Shown piece after piece: positions 7,882-16,081 of a stretch of DNA of 64,000 nt (the first letter of the stretch is position 1; every line of letters begins with the position of its first letter). A model generated the notes under the pieces. That model was not told the origin of the DNA and did not search any database. It worked only from the letters and a program-made list of their open reading frames with translations. Both the position numbers and the translations under genes were made by a program. Source of the stretch: an uncultured Candidatus Entotheonella sp. (GTDB taxonomy: Bacteria; Tectomicrobia; Entotheonellia; Entotheonellales; Entotheonellaceae); the NCBI GenBank assembly GCA_958295825.1, contig OY282375.1, positions 2,527,489 to 2,591,488 of the forward strand, read 5' to 3'.

Positions 7882-9842
7882 GATCTCGACTGATCACCTC
7901 TCTCGCCAGGCTTTTGTCTACATCCGGCAATCCACTCCGAACCCGTTGAGATACCATCACGAGAGCCGGCGCCGGCAGTACGGCTTGACGTTCAGAGCCC
8001 GGAAGCTGGGATGGGCCGAGCCGGTGGTGATCGACGAGGCTCTCGGACGGTCGGGGGGCGGCACGGCCCGGCCGGGTTTTGAGCGGTTGTTGCTGGCGAT
8101 CTGCGAGGGGCGGGTCGGCATTGTCCTGGCTGTGGAGGCTTCACGCTTTGCCCGCAACGGTCGTGATTGGCACACGCTGCTCGAGTTTTGCGGCCTGGTG
8201 GGTTGTCTGCTTGCTGATGAAGAAGGCATCTACGATCCGCGCCTGCCGAACGATCGTCTCCTTCTCGGCATGAAAGGGACCCTGTCGGAGCTCGAGCTGT
8301 CCACGTTACGCCAACGCTCGCTGGAGGCGCTACGCCAGAAGGCGCGTCGTGGGGAGCTGTTCCTGGGCGTCGCCGTGGGCTACGTGAAAGTCCAGCGCGA
8401 CCGGATCGTCAAGGACCCCGACCGGCGCGTGCAGGAGGCGATCGGCCGGGTGTTCCGGAAGTTCCTGGAGTTTCAGAGCATTCGGCAAGTCCATCTTTGG
8501 CTCCGCCAGGAGGAAGTGCTGCTGCCGGCGGTGGCGATGGACGGTGAAAGCCGGCGAATCGTCTGGAAACCCCCCGTATACAATACCCTGCGCCACCTGC
8601 TGACGAACCCGGTCTACGGCGGAGCCTATGCGTTTGGGCGGACGGGGAGCCGGGTGACGGTGGAAGAAGGCCGCAAGCGCGTCAGCCGGGGCCATCGCCG
8701 GGACCGTGAGGCTTGGGACGTGTTGATCGTGGATCACCATGAGGGTCATGTATCCTGGCAAGAGTTCGAGAGGAACCAGCGTTTGATCGCCGACAATGCC
8801 AACTGCAAGGGCTTGATGGCGCGGGGCGCCGTTCGCCGTGGCGACGCGCTGTTGGCGGGGCTCTTGTGCTGCGGTCATTGCGGCCGACGCTTGCACGTGT
8901 CCTATAGCAGGACCGACGGCTACTGCGTTCGCTACAGTTGCCGCGGCGCGCACCTCAACCATGGGACGGGGCGCTGTATCTCGTTCGGCGGAGTTCGCGT
9001 GGACGCGGCGGTTGCCGAAGAGGTGCTGCGGCTGTTGAGCCCGGTCGGTATCGAGGCTGCGGTGGAAGCTGTGGCGATGCGAGCGAACGAGGTCGCCGAG
9101 ACACGGCGCCAGGTGGAGTTGTCCTTGACCCGGCGCGCTACGAGGCGGCTCTGGCGCGTCGGCAGTACGATGCGGTGGACCCGCAGAACCGGTTGGTGGC
9201 TGCGGAGCTTGAACGCAGGTCGGCTGTCGGAGGTGGCGAGGCAGGAAGAGAGGCTGGTGTCCCTGGCGGCTGTCCAGCCGGATGCTTTGTCTCGCGAGGA
9301 AAAGGAGAAACTGCTTGCCCTTGGTGGCGAACTCGAGACGGTTTGGGAGCACCCCGGCGCCACGGCGCAAACCCGCAAGCGAATACTGCGCGCGGTGCTC
9401 GAAGAGATTGTCGTCACCTCGGTCGCGGGTCGCATCGAACTTCTGCTGCATTGGCGCGGGGGCGATCACACCCGCTTGAGCGTTGCCCGCAATCGCAAGC
9501 GGCAACGTTGAATCGTCTGGGAAAGCGGACCGGGCGCGGAAACACGTGGACCGAAGCGCGGCTCCGAAGCTTTCGGAACCATCACGGTGTCGGCGTGTAC
9601 CGGCCAGGCGAGATGGGAGAACGCGGGGAACTCACCCGCACGGAAACCGCCAGGAAGCTGGGCGCCAGCACCCTGACGATCCTGCGCCTCATCAGCGCGG
9701 GAACGATTACGGCCCGGCAGCTATCAAGGGGGCGCCCTGGTCGATCCCGGAGGCACAGATCACGGAACTGGAGGGTAGGGTTGTGGGTTACGAGCGTCCG
9801 CGAACAGCGAACGCAGATCAGAAAGAGCTGGATTTTCAATAA
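7874..9842 (+). pseudogene. Large serine recombinase, several frameshifts
   Basis: The resolvase catalytic domain is complete, with serine 20 in YIRQST and the ASRFARNGRDWHTLL and GMKGTLSELEL helices. The recombinase domain and a zinc ribbon (CGHCGRR...YSCRG...GRC) follow. Then decay appears. Between about 9122 and 9215 the conserved ARYEAALARRQYDAVDPQ stretch is read in another frame, and the first frame resumes at LSEVARQEERLVSL. The open frame ends at 9511, but the usual C-terminus continues out of frame (NRLGKRTGRGNTWTEARLR, RGELTRTETARKLGAS) and shifts again before GAPWSIPEAQIT at about 9740. A truncated 545-residue product could be made, but its coiled-coil region is scrambled, so activity is doubtful. 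Confidence 0.8.
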
Positions 9843-9874
9843 CGTAGAAAGGTGTGCATGATGAAGCCCGACTT

Positions 9875-10191
9875 GGCGGACCCAAAAGCACGACGTTCTC
9901 CGCCCGTCCGACGAAGCCAAGGGCGCTGAGTTCGCGCACCCCCTTGCGGTCGATCGAGGGCTGGAAGCTGAAGTCGAACGGCTCCAGGGTCTTGAGCCAT
10001 GGCAGACGTGCCTGCGCCAGGCGCACCTCCGCCCCCTTGTGTTGGCGGCCCTGCCACTCGCAGCTCAGGGCCTCGGCCAACAGTTCCCGGTAACCCAGGT
10101 CCTTCTTCGCCGCCTGCTCCAGCAGGGCGTCGCACGGCGCCGCCAGGGGGTCGAACTTCAGGGCCTCGAAGAGGCTATCCAGCGCTGGCAT
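9875..10191 (-). pseudogene. istB: istB 5' part
   Basis: N-terminal part of IstB, starting at the ATG at 10191 (MPALDSLFEALKFDPL), which has a GGAGGTGG ribosome site. It includes the adaptor helix region and EPFDFSFQPSIDRKGVREL, then FVGRAENVVLLGPP, where the recombinase element interrupts the Walker A motif. The remainder is at 7003-7390. As it stands it reads a short nonsense tail into the insert. Confidence 0.85.
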
Positions 10192-10295
10192 GGGCCACCT
10201 CCTCATAGGCGCCTGGCGAGCCGCTTCCACCGTCACGTCGGCCCACAGGCGCGCGTGGTGATCGGCCACCGTCTGCCAGCCCGCCTCGGCTGGCG

Positions 10296-10918
10296 TCAAG
10301 CGGTGCCGCGCTCGCCCGCGTAGACTGCCAGGGCGTTGTCCAGGCTGACGTGGACCGTCACCATCTGGCCGCAGTAGGCCGAGGGCACCGAGTAGCGGTT
10401 GCCGCGTACGTTGACGCAGGCATCCCAGCCCACCTGCCGGGTCTCGACGTAGCTGGTGTCAAAGCGATGGACGGGCAGTGGCAGGAGGGTCGTCTGCTCG
10501 CGCTGGAACCGTACCGCCACGACCTCCTTGACGGTGCCGTGCAGGCGCCGGTCGGCTTCTTCGAGCAGCCACACCTCCAGGAGCTGATTCAGATGCGCAA
10601 AGCTCTCGAACGAACGGTAACGCTGGAAGAAGTGCTGCTTGACGTAGCCCACTACTCGTTCCACCTTGCCCTTGGTGCGCGGGCGGTAAGGACGGCAGGC
10701 TTTGGGCATGAAGCCGTCATGGCGGGCCAGTTGCTTGAAGCGTTCGTTGAAGCGCACGGCGCCGGGCACGTGCGCGGTCACTGCGGACTTGGGGTTGTCG
10801 ACCCATACCTGCCGGGTGACGCCACCGAACCCGGCGAAGGCCCGCGCCAGGCTCTCGTAGGTGTGCTCGGCATCGCAGCACGGTGCCGCCATGACGTGGA
10901 AGCGACGGGAGTAGCCTA
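10296..10918 (-). pseudogene. istA: istA 3' part (IS21 transposase)
   Basis: C-terminal two thirds of the IS21 DDE transposase. The reading begins at the IS5-type junction with GYSRRFHVMAAPCCDAEHTY and continues with QVWVDNPKSAVTAH, the CRPYRPRTKGKVERVVGYVK segment that carries the catalytic glutamate, and a basic C-terminal tail (NRYSVPSAYCGQ). The first part, including the helix-turn-helix and the first aspartate, was lost with the IS5-type insertion. It ends about 100 bp before istB, as in intact IS21. Confidence 0.85.
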
Positions 10919-11758
10919 GGCTCAGGACTCATAACCAGAAACTAACCGTGGCAGCTATGCAGATGGCACTGTAGAACGTATGCGCACAGCGGTCGTAACG
11001 AGTGGCGATGCGGCGCCAATCCTTCAGCCTGCCAAACAGGCGCTCAATGAGGTTACGGCGCTTGTACAACTCGGTGTCGTAGATGATGGGCTCTTTGCGC
11101 TTGGCGCGGCCCGGAATGCAGGACTTGATGCCACGCTTGGCAAGGGCCTCGCGCAACCTGTCGCTGTCATAACCCTTGTCGGCTATCAGGACAGCGGCTT
11201 TCGGGAGGGCGTCAAGTACCGTATCAGCCCCGCAGTAGTCGCTGACCTGCCCCGCCGTCAACCGCAGCACGACGGGCTTGCCATCGCAGACGGCGTGGAG
11301 CTTCGAGTTCAGCCCGCCCCGGGTGCGTCCGATGCAGCGCGAAAGCCCCCCTTTTTCAGCAAGCTGGCTGCGGTACGATGCGCTTTGAGATGGGTGCTAT
11401 CGATCATGACCGTCTTGGTGGCGGTGCTTTCGGCAGCCAGGGCTTGGAAGATGCGGTCGAAGCCCCCGGCCTTGCTCCAGCGCACGAAGCGATTGTAGAG
11501 TGTCTTGTGGGGTCCGTAACAGGCGGGCGCGTCGCGCCACTTCAGCCCATAGCGGATGACGTGGATGATACCGCTGATGACCTTTCGGTCATCGACGCGT
11601 GGGACGCCGCGCACCTTGTTGGGTAACAGGGGTTTGAGTCGGTTAAACTGGTCGTCGGACAGCCAGAAGTGGTGCTCGGACATGATCGCTCTCCTTGTGG
11701 CGTCAGCGTGTTGACTCTCATCACAGGCCCCATGATACCCTTTTATAGGTCCTGAGCC
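10919..11758 (-). mobile_element. IS5-family (IS427-like) element, copy 1
   Basis: An 840-bp element with ends GGCTCAGGAC...GTCCTGAGCC, flanked by TA on both sides (CTAG if the outer G and C of the repeats are counted as target). Near-identical copies are at 21960-22799 and 36113-36946, always between TA dinucleotides. It truncates istA. Its left end sits in istA and its right end next to anonymous sequence. Confidence 0.9.
10929..11683 (-). CDS. IS5-family transposase, orfA/orfB frameshift (copy 1)
   Basis: OrfA (11683-11309, 124 residues) holds the N-terminal domain, with DDQFNRLKPLLPNKVRGVPR and the first catalytic aspartate in TVMIDSTHLKAH. OrfB continues in the -1 frame (RGGLNSKLHAV..., VLIADKGYDSD, LIERLFGRLKDWRRIATRYD), holding the second aspartate and the glutamate. 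A G GGG GGC heptamer in the orfA frame just after a run of adenines, at about 11344-11350, is a good site for programmed -1 slippage. The fused product would be about 250 residues. The overlap design suggests the shift is functional, not decay. Confidence 0.85.
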
Positions 11759-12034
11759 TAGGTACTCCATCAGCCGCCTTCGGGATTTTCATACTGCCAG
11801 CCTGGAAAGAGTTGAGACACTCATGGTTGGTGAAACGATTTCCAGGCAGTGTTTGTTATTATTACTGTCGACGGTCCAGACGAGTTGAACAAGGAACGGG
11901 TCGAAACGCGGTTGATTGTTGCCGCCGTCGGCTGCAACCAGCGAAATCAATGTAGCTGAAGTAGCGATATCCGCCGTGTCTGGGAAATCAAGGGGCGAAT
12001 CTCGTACGGACACAGCAGCCCGACTCTTCTGGCT
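11759..12034. other. Intergenic sequence, nothing recognised
   Basis: Between the IS5-type element and the IS481 remnant no gene could be supported. A short inverted similarity (ACTGCCAGCCTGGAAAG near 11795 against TTTCCAGGCAGTG near 11850) is visible. Open frames on the minus strand look random. Confidence 0.4.
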
Positions 12035-12180
12035 TATGATAAATTTCTCTACGCAGCCACCTGGATGACTTTCTCGCAGCCTGCAACTTCGCCCGACGCC
12101 TCAAGACACTCCTAAGGCTTCACACCTTACGAATACATCCGCAGGGTCTGGACATTGGAACCGCGGACTATACAACTAGT
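12035..12180 (+). pseudogene. IS481-family transposase C-terminal remnant
   Basis: Reads [18 protein letters not shown] in one frame and then TPYEYIRRVWTLEP in another, matching the conserved end of IS481-type transposases ([17 protein letters not shown]). Only about 45 codons are left, broken by one frameshift near 12112. Confidence 0.6.
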
Positions 12181-12182
12181 TG

Positions 12183-12235
12183 CGGAGGAGGGTAGGATCG
12201 AACCTGCGACCTTCAGACTATGGGGGTGACGCCAT
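12183..12235 (-). other. tRNA-like remnant
   Basis: On the minus strand the sequence ends in tgaaggtcgcaggttcgatc, which resembles the variable loop and T arm of a tRNA, with CAT in a possible anticodon position upstream. The T stem has a mismatch, the anticodon stem does not close well, and no CCA is seen. Probably a decayed 3' half of a tRNA-Met or tRNA-Ile-like gene, a common landing place for mobile DNA. Weak call. Confidence 0.35.
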
Positions 12236-12244
12236 GCCACCGTG

Positions 12245-13372
12245 TCACTGCTGTGGCGGCAGCGCTTCCAGCATTCTGCGGGCCGTGATGGTTCCCACCG
12301 TCAGCCCGTCCTGAGTCACGCCGACGCAGCCGTCGGGGTTGCCCTGCATGGCGGCGAGCACGGTTTCCAGAGTGTCGTTTGCTGTCACCTCGGCCTGCAG
12401 GTTGGCACCATTGGCTGCCGCAACGGGCTCCATGATCGAACGCGCCCGGATCACCCGTGCGCGGTTGATGTCCTGCACGAAATTCTCGATGTACTCGTCC
12501 GCCGGATGTAGGATGATCTCCTGCGGATCACCCGTTTGCACCACCTTGCCGTCATTGAGAATAGCGATAGTGTCGCCCAGTTTCAGGGCCTCGTCGAGAT
12601 CGTGTGTGATGAACACGATAGTCTTGTTCAGCTTTGTCTGCAGTTCCAGCAGCAGGTCCTGCATGCTGGTGCGGATGAGCGGGTCGAGCGCGCTAAAGGC
12701 CTCGTCCATGAGGAGAATTTCGGCGTCGGTAGCCAGGGCGCGCGCCAAGCCGACGCGCTGCTGCATGCCGCCGGAGAGCTGCCCGGGATAGTGCGCCTCG
12801 AACCCCTCCAGCCCCACCTGCTCGATCCAGTGCATGGCCCGGGAGTCGACGTCCGCCTTGCCGAGGTGCTGCATCGCCAGGCCGTACCCGACGTTTTGCA
12901 ACACGGTACGATGCGGCAGCAACCCGAAATGCTGGAAAACCATGCTTATCTTCTGGCCGCCGAGGTGCTGCACCGCCAGGCCGTACCCGACGTTTTGCAA
13001 CACGGTACGATGCGGCAGCAACCCGAAGCGCTGGAAAACCATGCTCATCTTCTGGCGCCGGAATACCTCCAGGTCACGGCGCGACAGCCTCAGCACGTCC
13101 TGGCCGTCGATGCTGATGGCGCCCTCGGTTGGCTCGATCAGGCGGTTGAAATGACGAATGAGCGTCGACTTGCCGGAGCCGGACAGTCCCATGATCACAA
13201 AAATTTCATGCTCGGCGATGGTCAGATTGATATCCGACAGACCGAGAACGTGCCCGTGCTCGCTGAGCAGGTTCTGTTTACTGACGCCCGCTTTGACGCG
13301 CGCCAACGCCGCGGCGGGCGTCGGTCCGAAGACCTTGTAAAGCTGCTCGACGACGATTTTGGCTCCCGGCAT
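12245..13372 (-). CDS. proV: Glycine betaine/proline ABC transporter ATPase with internal 99-bp duplication
   Basis: ATPase of the ProVWX-type importer, 375 residues from the ATG at 13372, five bases after the proW stop. Walker A GLSGSGKST is at about 62-70, the signature LSGGMQQR at about 199-206, Walker B ILLMDEAFSALD at about 219-230, and a C-terminal CBS-like regulatory part follows. Residues 107-139 (QKMSMVFQRFGLLPHRTVLQ...) are repeated almost exactly at 140-172 (QKISMVFQHFGLLPHRTVLQ...). This duplicates the Q-loop in frame through a 99-bp tandem repeat at 12863-13060. The duplication lies in the coupling helix interface and may impair or alter ATPase coupling. The rest is intact. Confidence 0.93.
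   Translation of the reverse strand: MPGAKIVVEQLYKVFGPTPAAALARVKAGVSKQNLLSEHGHVLGLSDINLTIAEHEIFVIMGLSGSGKSTLIRHFNRLIEPTEGAISIDGQDVLRLSRRDLEVFRRQKMSMVFQRFGLLPHRTVLQNVGYGLAVQHLGGQKISMVFQHFGLLPHRTVLQNVGYGLAMQHLGKADVDSRAMHWIEQVGLEGFEAHYPGQLSGGMQQRVGLARALATDAEILLMDEAFSALDPLIRTSMQDLLLELQTKLNKTIVFITHDLDEALKLGDTIAILNDGKVVQTGDPQEIILHPADEYIENFVQDINRARVIRARSIMEPVAAANGANLQAEVTANDTLETVLAAMQGNPDGCVGVTQDGLTVGTITARRMLEALPPQQ
12863..13060. repeat. 99-bp tandem duplication within proV
   Basis: Two adjacent copies (12863-12961 and 12962-13060), each starting gaggtgctgc, differ at only a handful of positions. They encode 33 residues each, in frame. The few differences change R to H, M to I and V to M, so the duplication is not brand new or has been under some drift. 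Confidence 0.95.
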
Positions 13373-13377
13373 GACTT

Positions 13378-14370
13378 TTACTCCTGCATGTGTTTCTGGC
13401 TTTGCAAAATCGTCTGGCGCGTCACGCGGTCGAACATAATGGCGAACGCCACCACGGCCAGACCGTTGAACAGTCCCTTGGCGAGATACTGATTGGTCAC
13501 CGCTTCCAGCACCTCGATTCCCAGGCCGCGCACCGACACCATCGACGCGATGACCACCATGGCGAGCGCCATCATGATTGTCTGGTTGACGCCGGCCAGG
13601 ATGTTCGGCAGCGCCAGCGGTATCTGAACATCGATCAACTTCTGCCAACTGCTGGCGCCGAACGCCTCGCTCGCCTCCAGGACTTCGCGGTCCACCAAGC
13701 GGATGCCCAGGTCGGTGAGGCGAATGACGGGCGGGATGGCGTAGGCAATCACCGCGATGGCGCCGGGCACCTTGCCGACCCCGAACAGCATGACCACCGG
13801 GATCAGGTACACGAAACTCGGCATCGTCTGCATGACGTCCAGAATGGGCGTGACGATGGTGCGCATGCGGTTGTAGCGCGCCATCAGCACGCCGATGGGA
13901 ATGCCGAAGAGGATGCAGATGAAGGTGCAGACGAGGATGAACGACAGGGTCCGCATGGCGTCGTCCCACATGCCGAAAAAGCCGATGACCGTCATCACCA
14001 CGACGACCGCGGCGGTCAGCAACCGTTGCCGGGTCATCAGATAGACGATGGCGGTGAGGATAACGAGGGTCAGCCACCACGGCGCACTGAACAGCAGATT
14101 TTCGGTCCAGACAAGGAAATCGAGGAAGGGGTTGAAGAACGACTCGATGACGTCGCCCCACGAGCGGGTGAAGTTCCTGTAGCCGGTGTCGATGGCCTTT
14201 TGCAGGTCACGGATACGGGGCAAGGCGGGGCAGGCGGCGTTGATCTGGTCCAGGGACGGGAAGTTCGGCTCCTCGCGATTGAGGGCGAACAACTGCTCGT
14301 TAGAGCCGCCTTCGGGGTTACAGGCAGCGTGCAGTCCAAGCATGGCGACGATGTTTTCCAACAACGGCAC
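13378..14370 (-). CDS. proW: Glycine betaine/proline ABC transporter permease
   Basis: 330-residue membrane permease of the ProW type. An N-terminal periplasmic/extra segment of about 90 residues is followed by several hydrophobic helices (WWLTLVILTAIVYLM, LLTAAVVVVMTVIGFFGMW, LSFILVCTFICILFGIPIGV). The cytoplasmic EAA loop reads EASEAFGASSWQKLIDVQIP, with the downstream LPNILAGVNQT. It is preceded by proX, with a strong hairpin between them, and followed by proV after 5 bp. Confidence 0.95.
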   Translation of the reverse strand: MPLLENIVAMLGLHAACNPEGGSNEQLFALNREEPNFPSLDQINAACPALPRIRDLQKAIDTGYRNFTRSWGDVIESFFNPFLDFLVWTENLLFSAPWWLTLVILTAIVYLMTRQRLLTAAVVVVMTVIGFFGMWDDAMRTLSFILVCTFICILFGIPIGVLMARYNRMRTIVTPILDVMQTMPSFVYLIPVVMLFGVGKVPGAIAVIAYAIPPVIRLTDLGIRLVDREVLEASEAFGASSWQKLIDVQIPLALPNILAGVNQTIMMALAMVVIASMVSVRGLGIEVLEAVTNQYLAKGLFNGLAVVAFAIMFDRVTRQTILQSQKHMQE

Positions 14371-14421
14371 GGTTCGTGTCCTCCGCTAGGCAGCGAGGCC
14401 GACGGCGGTGTCTGCTGGCCA

Positions 14422-14458
14422 CACCTGGGGGGTGGGTTTGAGACCCACCCCCCAGGTG
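14422..14458 (-). promoter_or_regulatory. Perfect hairpin between proX and proW
   Basis: The arms CACCTGGGGGGTGGGT and ACCCACCCCCCAGGTG are perfectly complementary over 16 bp with a 5-nt loop. No T-run follows on the minus strand, so it is more likely an mRNA-stabilising or processing stem that raises proX over proWV than a full terminator. A related but imperfect stem is at 32541-32569. Confidence 0.8.
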
Positions 14459-14474
14459 ACCTCGACCGACGTGC

Positions 14475-15479
14475 CTATTTCAGGGCTGCTTTCACCTTGG
14501 CCGCGACGTCCGCCGGTAGCCAGGAAGACCACATCGCTTCGTGCTTCACCATGAAATGGCTAGCCATTTCGTCACTCTCGGCCTGGTTTTCATCGCCCCA
14601 CGCCAACATGGCGTGTATCACGTCGTTGGGAATGGAGATATTGGCAATGAAGGCGAGCTCATCGGCGTGGCTGTCCGCGAATGCCTTCGTCGTCACCGAC
14701 AACACTTGCGCGCGGGGATAACGGCCAGCGTGCGGCGCGTCGCAATTCTCCCGGGTATTGCACGCGTGTCCCTCGGCGTCGAAGTCGGCCATTTCGACCA
14801 TCACCATGGGGTACTCGGCCAGGATGCCAGTCGGCGCCCAGTAGTACCCGAACCACGGCTCCTGCCGCTCGTAGGCCTTGGCGATGGCGCCCGCCAACCC
14901 TTCACCCGAGCCCGGGTCGAAGTTGTTGAAGGTCTCGCTCATGCCGTAGGCGCGGAAGAGGTTGGTGTTGATGATTTTACAGGCCCAGCCGGAGGGGCAG
15001 TTGTAAAAGCGGCCCTTGGACGCATCCTCCGGGTCCTGGAACAACTGCGCGTTGGCCATTACCTGCTGCAGCGTCCTGATCTCGGGGTGTTCCTTGGCGA
15101 AGTACTCGGGAATCCACCAGCCTTCGACGCCACCGTCTGACAACACATTGCCGGCGGAAACGATGCGGCCCTCGGCGACGCCCTTTTCAAAAGTCTCCTT
15201 GACAGAGTTGATCCATATTTCGGAGGCGACGTCGGGCTCGCCCTTCTCCACCATGGAGGTCATAACCGGCACGGTCGAGGTCGGCACCAGATCGACCTCG
15301 CAGCCATAACCCTTCTCGAGGATGAATTTCTCGACGTTGGCAATGACGCTGGCCGAACTCCAGTTCATCTCGCCGATGCTCACCTTGCCGCAGGCGGCCA
15401 GCGCCATGCCGGAGGTAACAAAAAATACCGCCAGCGCGACGGCTGCCATGATCCCGAAACTTCTTCCTGAACGCTTCAT
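14475..15479 (-). CDS. proX: Glycine betaine ABC transporter substrate-binding protein
   Basis: 334 residues from the ATG at 15479, which has an AAAGGAG ribosome site. The first 28 residues form a signal peptide (KRSGRSFGIMAAVALAVFFV..., cut after ALA). The mature part resembles OpuAC/ProX: GKVSIGEMNWSSASVIANV, STVPVMTSMVEKGEPDVASE, then a GYYWAPTGILAEYPMV segment near the ligand site. Two cysteine pairs (YNCPSGWAC; HACNTRENC) suggest disulfides in the periplasm. It is the first gene of the operon; the roughly 155 bp upstream to archease must hold the promoter. Confidence 0.93.
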   Translation of the reverse strand: MKRSGRSFGIMAAVALAVFFVTSGMALAACGKVSIGEMNWSSASVIANVEKFILEKGYGCEVDLVPTSTVPVMTSMVEKGEPDVASEIWINSVKETFEKGVAEGRIVSAGNVLSDGGVEGWWIPEYFAKEHPEIRTLQQVMANAQLFQDPEDASKGRFYNCPSGWACKIINTNLFRAYGMSETFNNFDPGSGEGLAGAIAKAYERQEPWFGYYWAPTGILAEYPMVMVEMADFDAEGHACNTRENCDAPHAGRYPRAQVLSVTTKAFADSHADELAFIANISIPNDVIHAMLAWGDENQAESDEMASHFMVKHEAMWSSWLPADVAAKVKAALK

Positions 15480-15634
15480 CGCGTGCTCCTTTTCAACCTT
15501 CTTCTTCAACCGAAACCTGTGCGCGTCTGCATGCTGATTTTCAAGACGCGAAACTTTGAGAACGAGGCCATTCTTGACGACATGCGGCCACAAGTCAACC
15601 CCGCGGGGCTGAAGCGAGCCGCCGGTATGACAGA

Positions 15635-16075
15635 TCAGATGTCGAAAATGACCCGTGCCCGCCAGCCGGCGTCGAGGTGTTCGACGGCAATCTGGTGGTA
15701 AGTAACGGCTTTGATTTCGGTGTCGATGGGATGGCGGACGGCGTCGAATGTTTCGCCACGCAAGGTGGCTTGCAGGCGGGTCGGCTCCAGGGTGTGGAAG
15801 GCGGCATTCACGGTCAGAAAACGTTCGGTGTCGTAGGCGTAGAGCAACTCGCCGAGCCAGCGCACCATAAGGTCTTCCAGGTCGATGGCCTCGACGGTCA
15901 GGTCCCGGCTGCTGCGCGGCTCGACGCACTCGGCGTCGGTCATCAAGTCGAACAGGCCCCAGGCGGCGTGGGCGAATAGCTCGCGCAGGTTGCCGCCGAA
16001 CACCAGCATGCCGAGGTCGCCGGTGTGGTCGAGCGGTTGGTAAATGATCTTGCGAGCGTCCGGCGTGTCTGCCAC
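15635..16075 (-). CDS. Archease
   Basis: 146-residue archease, the activator that speeds RtcB guanylylation. Typical features are YQPLDHTGDLGMLVFGGNLRE with the metal-binding aspartate near the N-terminus, LEDLMVRWLGELLYAYDTE, and the EIKAVTYHQIAVE strand, ending in WRARVIFDI. It lies 6 bp after the rtcB stop in the same operon, the classic pairing. Confidence 0.95.
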   Translation of the reverse strand: MADTPDARKIIYQPLDHTGDLGMLVFGGNLRELFAHAAWGLFDLMTDAECVEPRSSRDLTVEAIDLEDLMVRWLGELLYAYDTERFLTVNAAFHTLEPTRLQATLRGETFDAVRHPIDTEIKAVTYHQIAVEHLDAGWRARVIFDI

Positions 16076-16081
16076 TGCTCA

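Larger units (their letters stand above)
7391..9874 (+). mobile_element. Serine-recombinase mobile element inserted in istB
   Basis: A 2484-bp insert splits istB. The left boundary reads gccaacccccGG and the right boundary acttGGcggaccc; removing the DNA between the two GG dinucleotides rebuilds the IstB Walker A codons GPPGVGKTH with no base gained or lost. A GG core at both ends fits conservative crossover by a large serine recombinase (inference). There are no inverted repeats or longer target duplication. Content on the plus strand is a DUF5372/Y4bF-like gene, a 61-codon gene and the recombinase, in the order common to this element type in proteobacteria. Confidence 0.82.
6839..10918 (-). 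mobile_element. IS21-family element, interrupted and 5'-truncated
   Basis: The element starts at a TGTCAACGG end near 6839, as is usual for IS21 termini, and reads on the minus strand. It contains the istB and istA frames. Two later insertions broke it: a serine-recombinase element at 7391-9874 inside istB, and an IS5-type element at 10919-11758 that cuts off the 5' part of istA. No second IS21 terminus is visible beyond the IS5-type element, so the 5' end was lost. Without the recombinase insert the remainder is about 1.6 kb. Confidence 0.8.

Noticed and set aside
12183-12235. Functional tRNA gene
   Set aside because: Only a T-arm-like half is present with mismatches and no acceptor pairing, so it is listed only as a remnant.
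13373-14161. Upstream extension of the proV frame into proW, giving a 638-residue protein
   Set aside because: The added part is proW read in a wrong frame; proV homology begins at the ATG at 13372.
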